Positions 17,258 to 26,735 of a stretch of 64,000 bases of DNA are shown piece by piece. The first letter of the stretch is position 1. Each line of letters opens with the position of its first letter. The stretch is from positions 27,154 through 91,153 of the forward strand of contig NZ_JACIDU010000020.1 in assembly GCF_014196535.1 (NCBI RefSeq), in the 5' to 3' direction. Both the position numbers and the translations under genes were made by a program. The notes below the pieces were generated by a model. The model did no database searches. It saw only the letters and a list, made by a program, of their open reading frames with translations, and was not told the origin of the DNA. Source of the stretch: Allorhizobium borbori. GTDB taxonomy: Bacteria > Pseudomonadota > Alphaproteobacteria > Rhizobiales > Rhizobiaceae.

Positions 17258-18838
17258 ATGCTTGACGATTCATTGAAGGGCCAGCTTCGCGCCTATCTCG
17301 AAAAAGTCGTTCGCCCCATCGAAGTCCGTGCTTTCGTGAACGGCTCGGCGAAGTCCAGGGAAATGCTGGATCTCCTCAATGACATCGCCAGCCTGACGGA
17401 CAAGATCACGGTGGAGACGGTTGAGGATACCTCCTCCCGCGCGCCGTCCTTTGCACTGACCAGCCCCGGTCAGACCATCAACCTTGCCTTTGCGGGCATT
17501 CCGCTTGGCCATGAATTCACCTCGCTGGTGCTGGCGCTGCTGCAGGTTGGCGGTCATCCGCCGCGTGTCGAGCAGGCGATCATCGACCAGATTCGCGACC
17601 TTGACGGCGATTTTACCTTCGAAACCTATTTCTCGCTGTCGTGCCAGAACTGCCCGGATGTGGTGCAGGCGCTGAACCTGATGGCGGTGCTGAACCCGCG
17701 CATCAAACATGTCGCCATTGATGGCGCGCTTTTCCCCGAGGAAGTCGCCGACCGCCAGATCATGTCCGTCCCGACCGTCTATCTAAACGGTCAGGTCTTC
17801 GGTCAGGGCCGCATGGAAGTCGAGCAGATCCTCGCCAAGATCGACACCGGGGCCACCGAGCGCGCGGCAGAAAAGCTCAAGGGGCTTGAACCGTTTGACG
17901 TGCTTGTCGTGGGTGGCGGCCCGGCCGGCGCCGCGGCCGCAGTTTATGCCGCCCGCAAGGGCATCCGGACCGGCGTCGTCGCCGAGCGTTTCGGCGGTCA
18001 GGTTCTGGATACCATGGCCATCGAGAACTTCATTTCCGTTCCGCATACCGAAGGCCCCGCCTTCGCTACGGCGCTTGAGCAGCACGTCAAGGAATATCCG
18101 GTTGAGATTATGAACCTGCAGAGAGCGGAGAAGCTTTCGCGCAATGGTTCATTCTTCGAAGTGGCGCTTGCGAGCGGTGCGGTACTGAAATCGAAGACCG
18201 TCATCCTCTCCACCGGCGCGCGCTGGCGACAGATGGGGGTTCCGGGCGAGAATGACTATCGCAACAAGGGAGTGGCCTATTGCCCCCATTGTGATGGCCC
18301 CCTGTTCAAGGGTAAGCGCACGGCGGTCATCGGCGGCGGCAATTCCGGAGTCGAAGCAGCCATTGACCTCGCAGGCATCGTCGCCCACGTCACGCTGATC
18401 GAATTCGATACGAAGCTGCGCGCTGACGAGGTTCTTCAACGCAAGTTGAAGAGCCTGCCGAACGTGACGGTACTGCTGAACGCCAGAACCACAGAGGTTC
18501 AGGGCGATGGCAAGCGGGTCACGGGCTTGGTCTATGAAGACCGCAAGTCCGGCGAGAAGCATACGCTGCCGCTGGAAGGCATCTTCGTGCAGATCGGCCT
18601 TATGCCCAACACGGAATGGCTGAAGGGCACGGTCGATCTCTCTCCGCGCGGCGAAATCGTCACGCGCGCCCACGGCGACACCTCGCTGGAAGGCGTGTTC
18701 GCGGCCGGCGACTGCACGACGGTTCCCTACAAGCAGATCGTGATTGCTGTCGGCGAAGGCGCCAAGGCCTCGCTCGGGGCTTTCGATTACCTTATTCGCG
18801 TGTCTGCGCCGGCGGAAAACGAAGAAAAAGCGGCGTAA
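17258..18838 (+). CDS. ahpF: Alkyl hydroperoxide reductase subunit F
   Basis: This is a 526-residue flavoprotein disulfide reductase that passes NADH electrons to AhpC. The N-terminal tandem thioredoxin-fold domain (about 1-200) carries the CxxC motif CQNCPD. An FAD-binding [17 protein letters not shown] follows near residue 217, then the active-site CPHCDG (about residue 346) and the NAD site [10 protein letters not shown]. The C-terminal FAD motif GVFAAGDCT is present. The ATG at 17258 follows CGGAGAGAG. It is the second gene of the ahpCF operon, and the intact length matches the family. Confidence 0.95.
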   Translation: MLDDSLKGQLRAYLEKVVRPIEVRAFVNGSAKSREMLDLLNDIASLTDKITVETVEDTSSRAPSFALTSPGQTINLAFAGIPLGHEFTSLVLALLQVGGHPPRVEQAIIDQIRDLDGDFTFETYFSLSCQNCPDVVQALNLMAVLNPRIKHVAIDGALFPEEVADRQIMSVPTVYLNGQVFGQGRMEVEQILAKIDTGATERAAEKLKGLEPFDVLVVGGGPAGAAAAVYAARKGIRTGVVAERFGGQVLDTMAIENFISVPHTEGPAFATALEQHVKEYPVEIMNLQRAEKLSRNGSFFEVALASGAVLKSKTVILSTGARWRQMGVPGENDYRNKGVAYCPHCDGPLFKGKRTAVIGGGNSGVEAAIDLAGIVAHVTLIEFDTKLRADEVLQRKLKSLPNVTVLLNARTTEVQGDGKRVTGLVYEDRKSGEKHTLPLEGIFVQIGLMPNTEWLKGTVDLSPRGEIVTRAHGDTSLEGVFAAGDCTTVPYKQIVIAVGEGAKASLGAFDYLIRVSAPAENEEKAA

Positions 18839-18925
18839 ACGGCCTTTTTGGTTCGACTTCAACACCGCGCAGTTCGAAAGGATCGCGTGCGTGTTGGAGT
18901 GTAGCACCGGCCCGCCGCTTTTCCC

Positions 18926-19555
18926 TTATCTCTCGATCAAGCCGTTCTCGATGGCGTAGCGCGTCAGCCCTGCTGTCGTGGCAATGCCAAGCTTGCGCTT
19001 GATGTTCTTGCGATGTGTCTCGACGGTGCGCTCAGAGATTTCGAGCGTCAGCGCGGTATCCCGATTACTCTTGCCGCCGGCAATCATCAGCAGAACCGAT
19101 TGTTCCCGCGATGTCAGCGCCTGTGCCATGTCGCGGTTGCGCTCCATCAGCACATCGTAGACGCCCGAGGAAAAGTAGGTGCCACCGCTCGCGACAGCCT
19201 CAATGGCTGCGACGATCTCGTCGGTTGCCACATCCTTCAAGATGTAGCCTGACGCGCCGTGCATCACCGAGGTCGAGATATATTCGCGACTGTCATGCAT
19301 CGAAAGCATAAGCATTCGCGTCGAAGGCAGCTTTTCCTTGAAGAGTTCCAGCGCTTCTATGCCATTGATTTGCGGCATGTTGATATCCATCAACACCACG
19401 GCCGGGCGTTTTTCCACCGCGACACTCAACCCGGCCAGGGCATTCGCCGCAGTGCCGACGACATCGATATGGTCGTAGGTTTCGAGAATTGCTTTCAGCC
19501 CGTCCAGCACAAGGGGGTGGTTGTCGATGAGAAGAACCTTGATCGACGCTGTCAT
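18926..19555 (-). CDS. NarL/FixJ-type response regulator of the TRAP cluster
   Basis: This is a 209-residue response regulator. The receiver domain (about 5-120) has the acidic pocket in LLIDNHP, the phospho-acceptor Asp57 in VVLMDINMP, and the conserved Lys in ILKDV. A LuxR-type helix-turn-helix (about 145-205; TSREQSVLLMIAGGKSNRDTA) follows. Its ATG overlaps the kinase stop (ATGA), so the pair is coupled. Position at the end of a TRAP transporter cluster suggests it activates that transporter, as DctR-type regulators do for dicarboxylate uptake. The start at 19555 is set by the overlap. Confidence 0.9.
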   Translation of the reverse strand: MTASIKVLLIDNHPLVLDGLKAILETYDHIDVVGTAANALAGLSVAVEKRPAVVLMDINMPQINGIEALELFKEKLPSTRMLMLSMHDSREYISTSVMHGASGYILKDVATDEIVAAIEAVASGGTYFSSGVYDVLMERNRDMAQALTSREQSVLLMIAGGKSNRDTALTLEISERTVETHRKNIKRKLGIATTAGLTRYAIENGLIER

Positions 19556-20943
19556 GCCGCCTCCGCTATGACCGCGCGACGGTTCTTCAGGGCTGTAATC
19601 GGCAGGATGGCGCGCAAGGTCGTTCCCCTTTCCGAGCTTTCGATCTGGAGGCATCCGCCAAAATGGGCCATTCGTTCCTGCATGTTGCGCAAGCCGAGGC
19701 CGCCGGACTGCTGTCCGGCCTTGGCTTCACCTTCGATGAAACCGTGACCGTTGTCGCGTACTTCCATGCGGATGCTATCGGCACGGATCGAAAAGGCAAG
19801 TACTGCCTGCGTGGCCCCCGCATGGCGCTCGATATTGGTCAGCGCCTCCTGTGCCACGCGGTAAAGCGCAATACGCGCCTCCGGCACGAGCATGTTCTTG
19901 AAAGCGACGGACTCCAGCGACACGGCAATGCCGGTGCGTTCGGCAAACCCGGCGGTCAGCGCCTCAAGTGCCGCCGTCAGACCTAGGTCATCCAGCGCGC
20001 GCGGGCGCAGGTCGTGGGAAATGCGACGCACTTCCTTGATCGCATCGTTCAGCGCAAGCGACCCCTTTTCGATGGCGCTTGCCGCCGCCTCGCTTTCAGG
20101 CGGCACCTTGCGCCGGGCGAGGTCGATTGCATAGCGCACACCGACGAGGTTCTGCGAGATGCCGTCATGCAACTCGCGCGCAATGCGGAAACGCTCTTCC
20201 TCCTGCGTATCGATGATCCGCTGGGTCAGTTCCTTCAACTTGCTGTCGGCCATGCGTTGCTGTCGCAGGTTCAGCACCATGCAGGTGGAGAAGACGACGA
20301 GAACCGCGGGGACGGCCATCAGCGCAACGATCAGAAACGTGTTGCCGATCGAACGGCGAAGCTCGCCCTTGGCGGCGGTCGTTGTGGCGTAAACATCGTC
20401 CAGATAAACGCCGGTGCCGATCATCCAGCGCCATTTGTCGAGGCCGGCGGCAAAGGAGAGCTTGTCGACGGTCTCCCGTGTTGAGGGCTTTTCCCATTTG
20501 TATTGATAGAGGCCGCCGCCTTCCTTGGCGCGGGCAATCAACTCGGCAATGACGCGATTGCCGTCCGGGTCCTTTAAATCGAGCCAGTTATGGCCGGGAC
20601 GAAAGGTCTGCCGTGGATGAACGACGCTGAAACCGTCATAGTCATAGACAAAGAAGTAGCCGTCATCGCCGTAATCCAGGCTGGAGAGGATGCGCTTGAC
20701 TTCTTCCTTGGCTGCCTCGTCGTCCGGGCCGGCCTTTTCGTATATGCTCTTGATGGCAGAGAGCGCGAGATTGGTGAGGTTCAGAAGCTCGGTCTTCTTT
20801 GCGTCCAGCATATTCTGCTCGAACGCATCGATGCTGGTGCGTGCCAGCGTCGTGGATTGCCAAGTAATCAGCGCCGTGATCGCAAGGATTGCGACCACCA
20901 GCGGCACTATGGCCAGCGCCAGGATCTGCTGCCTCAGATTCAT
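19552..20943 (-). CDS. Cache-domain sensor histidine kinase (HisKA_3)
   Basis: This is a 463-residue membrane kinase. An N-terminal helix (about 8-28) precedes a periplasmic single-Cache domain (about 35-195; YGDDGYFFVYDYDG and a VHP motif typical of sCache_2). A second helix lies at about 200-222. The HisKA_3 dimerisation box holds phospho-accepting His259 (RIARELHDGISQNL), and the C-terminal ATPase domain has NIERHAGA, GHGF and GLGLRNMQER boxes. sCache_2 sensors often bind small carboxylic acids, which fits its place behind dctPQM. It lies 96 bp after dctM and overlaps the regulator gene. Confidence 0.9.
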   Translation of the reverse strand: MNLRQQILALAIVPLVVAILAITALITWQSTTLARTSIDAFEQNMLDAKKTELLNLTNLALSAIKSIYEKAGPDDEAAKEEVKRILSSLDYGDDGYFFVYDYDGFSVVHPRQTFRPGHNWLDLKDPDGNRVIAELIARAKEGGGLYQYKWEKPSTRETVDKLSFAAGLDKWRWMIGTGVYLDDVYATTTAAKGELRRSIGNTFLIVALMAVPAVLVVFSTCMVLNLRQQRMADSKLKELTQRIIDTQEEERFRIARELHDGISQNLVGVRYAIDLARRKVPPESEAAASAIEKGSLALNDAIKEVRRISHDLRPRALDDLGLTAALEALTAGFAERTGIAVSLESVAFKNMLVPEARIALYRVAQEALTNIERHAGATQAVLAFSIRADSIRMEVRDNGHGFIEGEAKAGQQSGGLGLRNMQERMAHFGGCLQIESSERGTTLRAILPITALKNRRAVIAEAA

Positions 20944-21039
20944 GTTGCCCCCAAGGTCTTGCCCCGAAAGGCAACACCTATCTCCGTCCTCGGTAGGGGA
21001 TCATAGATGCCGCAAGCGCTTGCGTCTATCGGCAGATAG

Positions 21040-22323
21040 TCAGAAGCCGGTCAGGTGGGGCAGCCAGGTGGAAATGGCGGGAATAAAGGTGACTAGACCC
21101 AGGATGACCAGATACGCCAGCAGGAAGGGAGCCATCTCGCGAGTGATTTCGCTCACTCTGATCTTCACCACCGCAGATACGACGAAGAGCAAGGCCCCGA
21201 CCGGTGGCGTGATGAGGCCGATGGTGAGGTTGAGAATGACGATCATCGCGAACTGAATGGGATCGACGCCAAGCTGGAGGGCGATCGGAGCAAGGATCGG
21301 CACAAGAATCATGACGCCCGGCAGCGGGTCCATGAACATGCCGAATACGAGGAGCAGCAGGTTAACCGCGAGCAGGAAGACGATGGGCGACAGGTTCCAG
21401 CCTACGATGACTTCGGCGAGGAACTGCGGCACGCCCTCGTTGATCAGCACCCAGGCAAAGGCGCGTGCCGAAGCGAGGATGAGCAGGATACCGGTCGTGA
21501 TGATGGCGGAGCGGAAAATGATGTCCGGCAAATGCGTCAACTTCAGCGATCGATAGATGAACATGCCGCAGAAAAAGGCATAGAACACCGCAATCACCGA
21601 GGCCTCTGTCGGTGTGAAATAGCCAAAACGAATGCCGCCGACGACGATGACGATGAGCGCCAGCGCGGGAACAGCATACAGCGTGTTGGCTACCATTTCC
21701 TTCAGGCTGGGGCGCACTTCCATCGATCGATAGCCGCGCTTGCGCGATACATAGAAATTGACCGCGCACATGGCGATGGAAATGGCGATGCCCGGCAAAA
21801 CGCCGGCAACAAACAACCCGCCGACCGAAACGTTCGAATCCTGAAGGGCGTAGATGATCATGGTGATGGAAGGCGGAATGATCGGATCGACCACAGCGGT
21901 GGCGGCGGCGAGCGCCGAAGCGTAGCGTTTGTCGTAGCCGCTCTTTTCCATCATGCGGATTGTCATGGCGCCGGGTCCCGCGGCGGCGGCCAGAGCTGAG
22001 CCGGAAATGCCGGCAAACAGTGTGGTCGAGAGAATGCTGGCATAGCCGAGGCCGCCACGAGCACGGCCGACGAACTGGATGGCGAGCCTCAGCAGATGGT
22101 GCGTTAACGCGCCGCCTGTCATCAGCTCCGCAGCGAGAATGAAGAAGGGCACCGCAAGCAGCGGGAAGCTGTCGACGCCGGAGAACATCTCCTTGATCAC
22201 CAGAATCTGCGGGTAGTTACTGCCGAGAATGACAGCCAGCCAGGTGGAGATCGCTAGCGTAAAGGCAACGGGCACGCCGATGGCGAGCAGGACAAAGAAG
22301 GATGCGAAGAGAATGATGATCAT
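21040..22323 (-). CDS. dctM: TRAP transporter large permease (DctM)
   Basis: This is a 427-residue large TRAP membrane subunit with about 12 hydrophobic segments across the whole length. It matches the DctM family in size and in motifs such as PFFILAAELM, GISGSALAAAAGPGAM and the PxxxP-containing TPPVGALLFVV near the C terminus. It uses the sodium or proton gradient to import an organic acid delivered by DctP. It follows dctQ by 64 bp on the same strand. The exact substrate is not readable; C4-dicarboxylates or related acids are the usual ones. Confidence 0.92.
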   Translation of the reverse strand: MIIILFASFFVLLAIGVPVAFTLAISTWLAVILGSNYPQILVIKEMFSGVDSFPLLAVPFFILAAELMTGGALTHHLLRLAIQFVGRARGGLGYASILSTTLFAGISGSALAAAAGPGAMTIRMMEKSGYDKRYASALAAATAVVDPIIPPSITMIIYALQDSNVSVGGLFVAGVLPGIAISIAMCAVNFYVSRKRGYRSMEVRPSLKEMVANTLYAVPALALIVIVVGGIRFGYFTPTEASVIAVFYAFFCGMFIYRSLKLTHLPDIIFRSAIITTGILLILASARAFAWVLINEGVPQFLAEVIVGWNLSPIVFLLAVNLLLLVFGMFMDPLPGVMILVPILAPIALQLGVDPIQFAMIVILNLTIGLITPPVGALLFVVSAVVKIRVSEITREMAPFLLAYLVILGLVTFIPAISTWLPHLTGF

Positions 22324-22387
22324 GGCTGAATTTTCGACTGTCTGTGGCGCGCGGCGCTCGAAAGGGTGAGGTTTCGGGAGAGCTTGC

Positions 22388-22897
22388 TCAACCCGCCACG
22401 GGCGGCGCTTCGTCGTCGTGCTGCAAGCCGCCCATGCCGTGGGCGATGAAAGTGCGGATCACCAGCAGGAAATGGGCGATCATCAGCGAAAAGCCGATGG
22501 GAATGGCCAGGTAGATATAGCCGAAGGGAATGCGCGTCGATGGCGTGAGCTGGCGCATGGTCTTGCCCACGTAAGTCTTGCCCGCCCAGATCATCACCAC
22601 GAAGAAGGCAAGCAGGATGATGGCGACCATGATACGCATAAGCTTTGCGACACGGGGGCTTGCGGCAAGCTGCAGGTTGTCGATAGCGACCAGCGCGCCG
22701 TGACGCAGCGTAATGCCCGCACCAAGAAAAGTCAGCCAGATCATCAGGTGGCGTGCGACCTCGTCCGACCATGTGATCGATTGATTGGTGAAGAAACGCA
22801 AAAGGACATTCGTGAACACGATCACGGCCATCGTGATCATAATGGCGATCAGGATCCAGCGGTTGATAGCAACAAAAATGTTCTCAGCGGTCTTCAT
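22388..22897 (-). CDS. dctQ: TRAP transporter small permease (DctQ)
   Basis: This is a 169-residue protein with four hydrophobic segments (about 12-34, 50-66, 90-110 and 130-150). The segment NVLLRFFTNQSITWSDEVAR is the DctQ signature pattern around the second helix. It supports the large permease in the tripartite importer. It sits between dctP (65 bp upstream) and dctM (64 bp downstream), the normal order of the operon. Confidence 0.92.
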   Translation of the reverse strand: MKTAENIFVAINRWILIAIMITMAVIVFTNVLLRFFTNQSITWSDEVARHLMIWLTFLGAGITLRHGALVAIDNLQLAASPRVAKLMRIMVAIILLAFFVVMIWAGKTYVGKTMRQLTPSTRIPFGYIYLAIPIGFSLMIAHFLLVIRTFIAHGMGGLQHDDEAPPVAG

Positions 22898-22962
22898 TGT
22901 CTTTCCCCGAAAAAGAAACCACCCCGCACGGCGCGCGGGATGGCGGCATAAATAGCGGCGAA

Positions 22963-23955
22963 TTACTTCGTCGCGATGATCTGGTCGATCAGGTCCTTGC
23001 TGTAGGTCTTGTAATAGCCTTCATAGGCGTCTTTCATGGCGGCTTGGAAGTTGGCTTTCTGCTCGGCGGACAGCGTGTTCACCTGGATGCCGCCGGCCTT
23101 GGCCTTTTCTACACCGCTCTTCTCGGCATTGTCGACGAAGCCGCGCATGGCGGCCTGACCAGCCTTGGCGCCGTCGAGGAAGATCTTCTGGTCGGCTTCC
23201 GAAAGGCTGTTCCAGAAGTCCGGCGATACGACAAGCATGGCGGTCGAATAAACGTGGCCGGACAGTGTCAGATATTTCTGCACTTCCCACAGCTTTGCGG
23301 AAACGATGACCGAAAGCGGGTTCTCCTGTGCGTCGATGGCGCCCTGTTGCAGCGCCGGAATGACTTCAGGCCAGGACATCGGTGTCGGTGCCGCACCTGC
23401 TGCCTTGAAGGCGGCGATGTGAACCGGATTTTCCATGGTGCGGATCTTCAGGCCAGCGAGATCTTCCGGCTTTTCGATCGGCTGGCGGTTGTTCGTGATG
23501 TGGCGGAAGCCTTGTTCGCCCCAGGCCAATGCGATCAGGTCGGCATCCTCGAACTTATCGAGGATCGACTGGCCGATCGGACCATCCAGCACGGCGCGAC
23601 CATGGGCGAGGTCACGGAACAGGAAGGGAATGTCGGTCACACCGGCTTCCGGCACGAAGTTGGACAGCGTGCCGGAAGAGACGACGGCCGCCTGAACGCC
23701 GGTGCCAAGCTGCAGGCCTTCGAGCACTTCACGTTCGCCACCCTGGGCAGAGGAGGGGAAATGCGTAAACTTGTAGCGCCCGCCGGAAGCTTCGCTGACA
23801 GCCTTTTCCCAGCCATCGGCGGCAGCGCCGTAGTGGGAGTCGCGCGCCAGCGCGTAGGCGATCTTGACCTCGACCGGATCGGCCGCAGCGGCGCTGGTCC
23901 ACAAGGTGGTAACGATAGCGCTGGCAAGCGCGACGTTGGCGAGAATCGACTTCAT
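22963..23955 (-). CDS. dctP: TRAP transporter solute-binding protein (DctP)
   Basis: This is a 330-residue periplasmic binding protein with a signal peptide at residues 1-25 (ending SAAAADP). The DctP fold shows the conserved arginine-bearing segment LAGLKIRTMENPVHIAAF, in which the Arg pairs with the ligand carboxylate, and SWPEVIPALQQGAIDAQENP. The ligand is therefore an organic acid, probably a dicarboxylate or sugar acid. It is the first gene of a likely five-gene unit: dctP, dctQ, dctM, kinase, regulator. Confidence 0.93.
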   Translation of the reverse strand: MKSILANVALASAIVTTLWTSAAAADPVEVKIAYALARDSHYGAAADGWEKAVSEASGGRYKFTHFPSSAQGGEREVLEGLQLGTGVQAAVVSSGTLSNFVPEAGVTDIPFLFRDLAHGRAVLDGPIGQSILDKFEDADLIALAWGEQGFRHITNNRQPIEKPEDLAGLKIRTMENPVHIAAFKAAGAAPTPMSWPEVIPALQQGAIDAQENPLSVIVSAKLWEVQKYLTLSGHVYSTAMLVVSPDFWNSLSEADQKIFLDGAKAGQAAMRGFVDNAEKSGVEKAKAGGIQVNTLSAEQKANFQAAMKDAYEGYYKTYSKDLIDQIIATK

Positions 23956-24241
23956 TTTCCTCTCCTTTTCGGCGGTTCACCCGCATGCAATACAGGTTTC
24001 GCCAGTTGTTGCTTTTTATCGTGGCGGGCTGAACCCAACTCCTCCGTAAACCGGCGAACCCGTCGGTACTCCGCTATTAACCTTTCATTTCAGAAAAAGG
24101 CGCGCGAGGTCAAGCGCCGGACCGGACCAATTCCGCCCGAATTCATGAAATAAGGTGATTGCTTCAATCAATTTAACGCAAGATTGGGTCAATGTGCCCA
24201 AAGTGCAGGCAATAAAATTACGTGATGCGATTGCGAGCATG
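23956..24241. other. Intergenic region upstream of dctP
   Basis: About 290 bp between dctP and the terminator of the phosphate operon, both on the minus strand, so it should hold the dctP promoter and any regulator site. The segment around 24186 (TTGGGTCAATGTGCCCAA) has TTGGG and CCCAA arms eight bases apart and is a possible operator. No gene is visible. Confidence 0.4.
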
Positions 24242-24277
24242 AAAAAGCCGGCGCGCACTCAAGGTGCCGCCGGCTTT
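24242..24277 (-). terminator. Intrinsic terminator after the PiT gene
   Basis: On the minus strand AAAGCCGGC (24277-24269) pairs with GCCGGCTTT (24252-24244), and the stem is followed by a T-run (24246-24242). It starts 18 bp after the PiT stop codon, so it ends the DUF47-PiT transcript. Confidence 0.88.
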
Positions 24278-24294
24278 GTTCACATGCGAAGCCC

Positions 24295-25299
24295 TTAACC
24301 GAAAAGACCGCTCAGATAATAGGTCAGCGCGGAAATCGCCGCGGCGGAGGGCAGGGTGATGACCCAGGCGATGACGATGTTGCCAGCGAGACCCCAGCGG
24401 ACGGCAGAGGTGCGCTTGGCCGCGCCAACACCGATGATGGCGCCGGTAATGGTGTGGGTGGTGGACACCGGAATGCCGAGGAAAGTGGCGCCGAACAGTG
24501 TCAGCGCGCCGCCGGTCTCGGCACAGAAGCCCTGCATGGGGTTCAGCCTTGTGATCTTCGAACCCATGGTGTGTACGATCTTCCAGCCGCCGAACAGGGT
24601 GCCGAGCGCCATCGCCGACTGGCAGGAAATGACCACCCAGAAGGGTACATGGAATTCCGAGCCGAGATAACCCTGCGAGAACAGGAGAACAGCGATAATA
24701 CCCATGGTCTTCTGCGCATCATTGCCGCCATGGCCGAGCGAATACATCGACGCTGACACGAACTGCATGAACCGGAAGGTGCGATCCACCGCAAAGGGGG
24801 TCTGGCGCACGAAGACCCAGGACACGATCAGCACCAGCACCAACGCCAGCACGAAGCCGATCATCGGCGACAGCGCGATAGCAGAGACGGTCTTGAGCAG
24901 GCCGCTGGCGACGATGGCCGAAGGGCCGACCTTGGCCATGCCTGCGCCCACCAGCCCGCCAATCAACGCATGCGAGGAGGAAGAGGGAATACCGAAGCGC
25001 CAGGTGATGATGTTCCAGAGAATGGCGCCCATCAGGGCCGCAAAAATCACCTGGGGGGTGACGATGTGCGGATCGATGATGCCGGTACCCAGCGTGTTCG
25101 CCACATGCAGGCCAAAGAAAGCAAAGGCGATGAAATTGAAGAACGCCGCCCATGCTACGGCGTATTGCGGCTTGAGGACGCGCGTCGAGACGATGGTGGC
25201 AATGGAATTTGCCGCATCGTGCAGGCCATTCAGAAAGTCGAAGAACAGCGCGACGCCAATCAGCGCCATCAGCAGCGGAAAGGCGATTGTGGCGTCCAT
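24295..25299 (-). CDS. pit: Low-affinity inorganic phosphate transporter, PiT family
   Basis: This is a 334-residue inner-membrane transporter with about ten hydrophobic segments. The duplicated PiT signature is clear: FDFLNGLHDAANSIATIV near the N terminus and SLGHGGNDAQKTMGII in the second half, each carrying the conserved GxxDxxN-type sequence. It imports phosphate as a metal complex with protons. Its ATG overlaps the stop of the DUF47 gene by one base. The DUF47-PiT pair is the usual rhizobial arrangement (orfA-pit in Sinorhizobium). It ends in a strong terminator. Confidence 0.93.
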   Translation of the reverse strand: MDATIAFPLLMALIGVALFFDFLNGLHDAANSIATIVSTRVLKPQYAVAWAAFFNFIAFAFFGLHVANTLGTGIIDPHIVTPQVIFAALMGAILWNIITWRFGIPSSSSHALIGGLVGAGMAKVGPSAIVASGLLKTVSAIALSPMIGFVLALVLVLIVSWVFVRQTPFAVDRTFRFMQFVSASMYSLGHGGNDAQKTMGIIAVLLFSQGYLGSEFHVPFWVVISCQSAMALGTLFGGWKIVHTMGSKITRLNPMQGFCAETGGALTLFGATFLGIPVSTTHTITGAIIGVGAAKRTSAVRWGLAGNIVIAWVITLPSAAAISALTYYLSGLFG

Positions 25300-25940
25300 C
25301 AGACGTTCTCGATCACGATGCCGCTGATCTCGTTGGCGACATCCTCGAACCGGTCGAGGACCTTTTCGAGATCGCCGTAAAGCTGGCTGCCGACAATATA
25401 GGCCATCGGGTTGGACTGGCCGTGGCGGTAATAGAGATCCTTCAGTCCGAGTTCATGCAGATGGTCCGAATGACCTTCGACGCGCATCACCTCTTCGGCA
25501 ATCGAGCCGAGTTCCACGGCGTTGGCATTGATACGGTCCAGCAGCGGGATAGCGCTGGCGATGAGATGGGCGGCCTGAACGACGGCCTTGCCCATTTCCT
25601 GCATGCCCGGGTCGAAACTCGTCTGTTCGAACAGGCGAATGGTTTTGACGACCTTGTGCATCATGTCGATCGCATCGTCCATGGACTGGATCAGATCCTT
25701 GATGTCACCACGGTCGAACGGGGTGATGAAGCTACGGCGCACAGCCTGCAGAACCTCGCGGGTAATGCCATCGGCTTCATCCTCAAGCTTGACGATTCGC
25801 TCGGCGTTGGCCGCCACGTCGTGGCCGGCCAGCAGCCGCTCCAGCGCCTCGGCTGCGCCGACAATACGCTGGGAGTGACGCTGAAAGAGTTCGAAAAAAG
25901 CGTCCTCGCGGGGAAGCAGCTTTCTGAAAAGTCCCATCAT
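25299..25940 (-). CDS. DUF47/PhoU-like accessory protein of the PiT transporter
   Basis: This is a 213-residue, highly helical cytoplasmic protein of the DUF47 (TIGR00153/PhoU-like) family, starting MMGLFRKLLPREDAFFELF. Conserved acidic runs that bind metal in PhoU proteins are seen (ADGITREVLQ, DRGDIKDLIQSMDDAIDM). It probably modulates the phosphate transporter encoded immediately downstream. The genes overlap by one base, so their products are made together. No Pho box was recognised in the 180 bp upstream. Confidence 0.9.
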   Translation of the reverse strand: MMGLFRKLLPREDAFFELFQRHSQRIVGAAEALERLLAGHDVAANAERIVKLEDEADGITREVLQAVRRSFITPFDRGDIKDLIQSMDDAIDMMHKVVKTIRLFEQTSFDPGMQEMGKAVVQAAHLIASAIPLLDRINANAVELGSIAEEVMRVEGHSDHLHELGLKDLYYRHGQSNPMAYIVGSQLYGDLEKVLDRFEDVANEISGIVIENV

Positions 25941-26121
25941 GACATCGTTCCTTTTGTGCTTGCCTCCACTGTCACAAATTTGTCATGAAGGACAGGGGAA
26001 AGAATCGAAAAGCCCGCGAAAACAGCAGGTTTTTCGCGTTTCGGGCACATGCAAAACTGTCATAGTTCTGTCGCACACGCGCGTGCACAATATTGGAATA
26101 GCGGCAGGCGCCGGATGACGC

Positions 26122-26649
26122 ATGGGGACGAACGCGGCGATGGAGCGCAAGGGGATGAAGAAGGGCAAGGCGCGGGGCCTTCTGGGCGAACTTGCCGCCT
26201 TCACCGGCCAGCTTTTTTCCAACGGCTTCGAAACCCAGTGCGGCGCCTTGTGCCATCGCATCGACGCAGCAACCGGCGGCATCGAGGTGCTGCTGGTCAC
26301 CTCGCGGGAAAGCGGGCGCTGGATCATCCCGAAGGGCTGGCCCATCAAAGGCAAGACACTTCACCGATCAGCAGAAATCGAGGCCCACGAAGAGGCGGGC
26401 GTGCGCGGCAAGGCCCGCAAGAAGCCGCTCGGTTACTTCACCTATCTCAAGGCCAAGGATGACGGCACGCTCGCACCCTGTACGGTCGAGGTGCATTTGG
26501 TCGAGGCGCGGTCCGTCGATACGACCTTCCGCGAGAAAGGTCAGCGCCGGATCGAGTGGGTTTCCTGCGCGGAAGCGTCGCGGCGAGTGCGCGAGCCCGA
26601 ACTGAAAGGGTTGTTCATGATTGCCGAGCGCAAACTGCGAAAGGCTTGA
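26122..26649 (+). CDS. Nudix hydrolase (diphosphoinositol-polyphosphate-type)
   Basis: This is a 175-residue protein with a Nudix domain at about 40-150. The family signature appears as KGWPIKGKT...EIEAHEEAGV, which resembles the DIPP-type Nudix proteins of rhizobia. The normal Arg of the REUXEEXGU core is Ile here, while the metal-binding EE pair is kept, so catalysis is plausible but the core is not canonical. The substrate is a nucleoside diphosphate derivative or polyphosphate compound, not determinable by eye. Several in-frame ATGs (26122, 26140, 26155) compete, and none has a strong ribosome-binding site. Confidence 0.8.
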   Translation: MGTNAAMERKGMKKGKARGLLGELAAFTGQLFSNGFETQCGALCHRIDAATGGIEVLLVTSRESGRWIIPKGWPIKGKTLHRSAEIEAHEEAGVRGKARKKPLGYFTYLKAKDDGTLAPCTVEVHLVEARSVDTTFREKGQRRIEWVSCAEASRRVREPELKGLFMIAERKLRKA

Positions 26650-26735
26650 AGCGCCACATGCGGTTTCGGTTTCGCTCTTGCAAGAAAAATATGATTGCAG
26701 TACTCCAGATAAATTCATAAATTTCGGAGTATTCA

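Noticed and set aside
22897..24153. Plus-strand 418-codon frame over dctP
   Set aside because: The minus-strand DctP has a signal peptide and family motifs; the plus frame is an antisense artefact.
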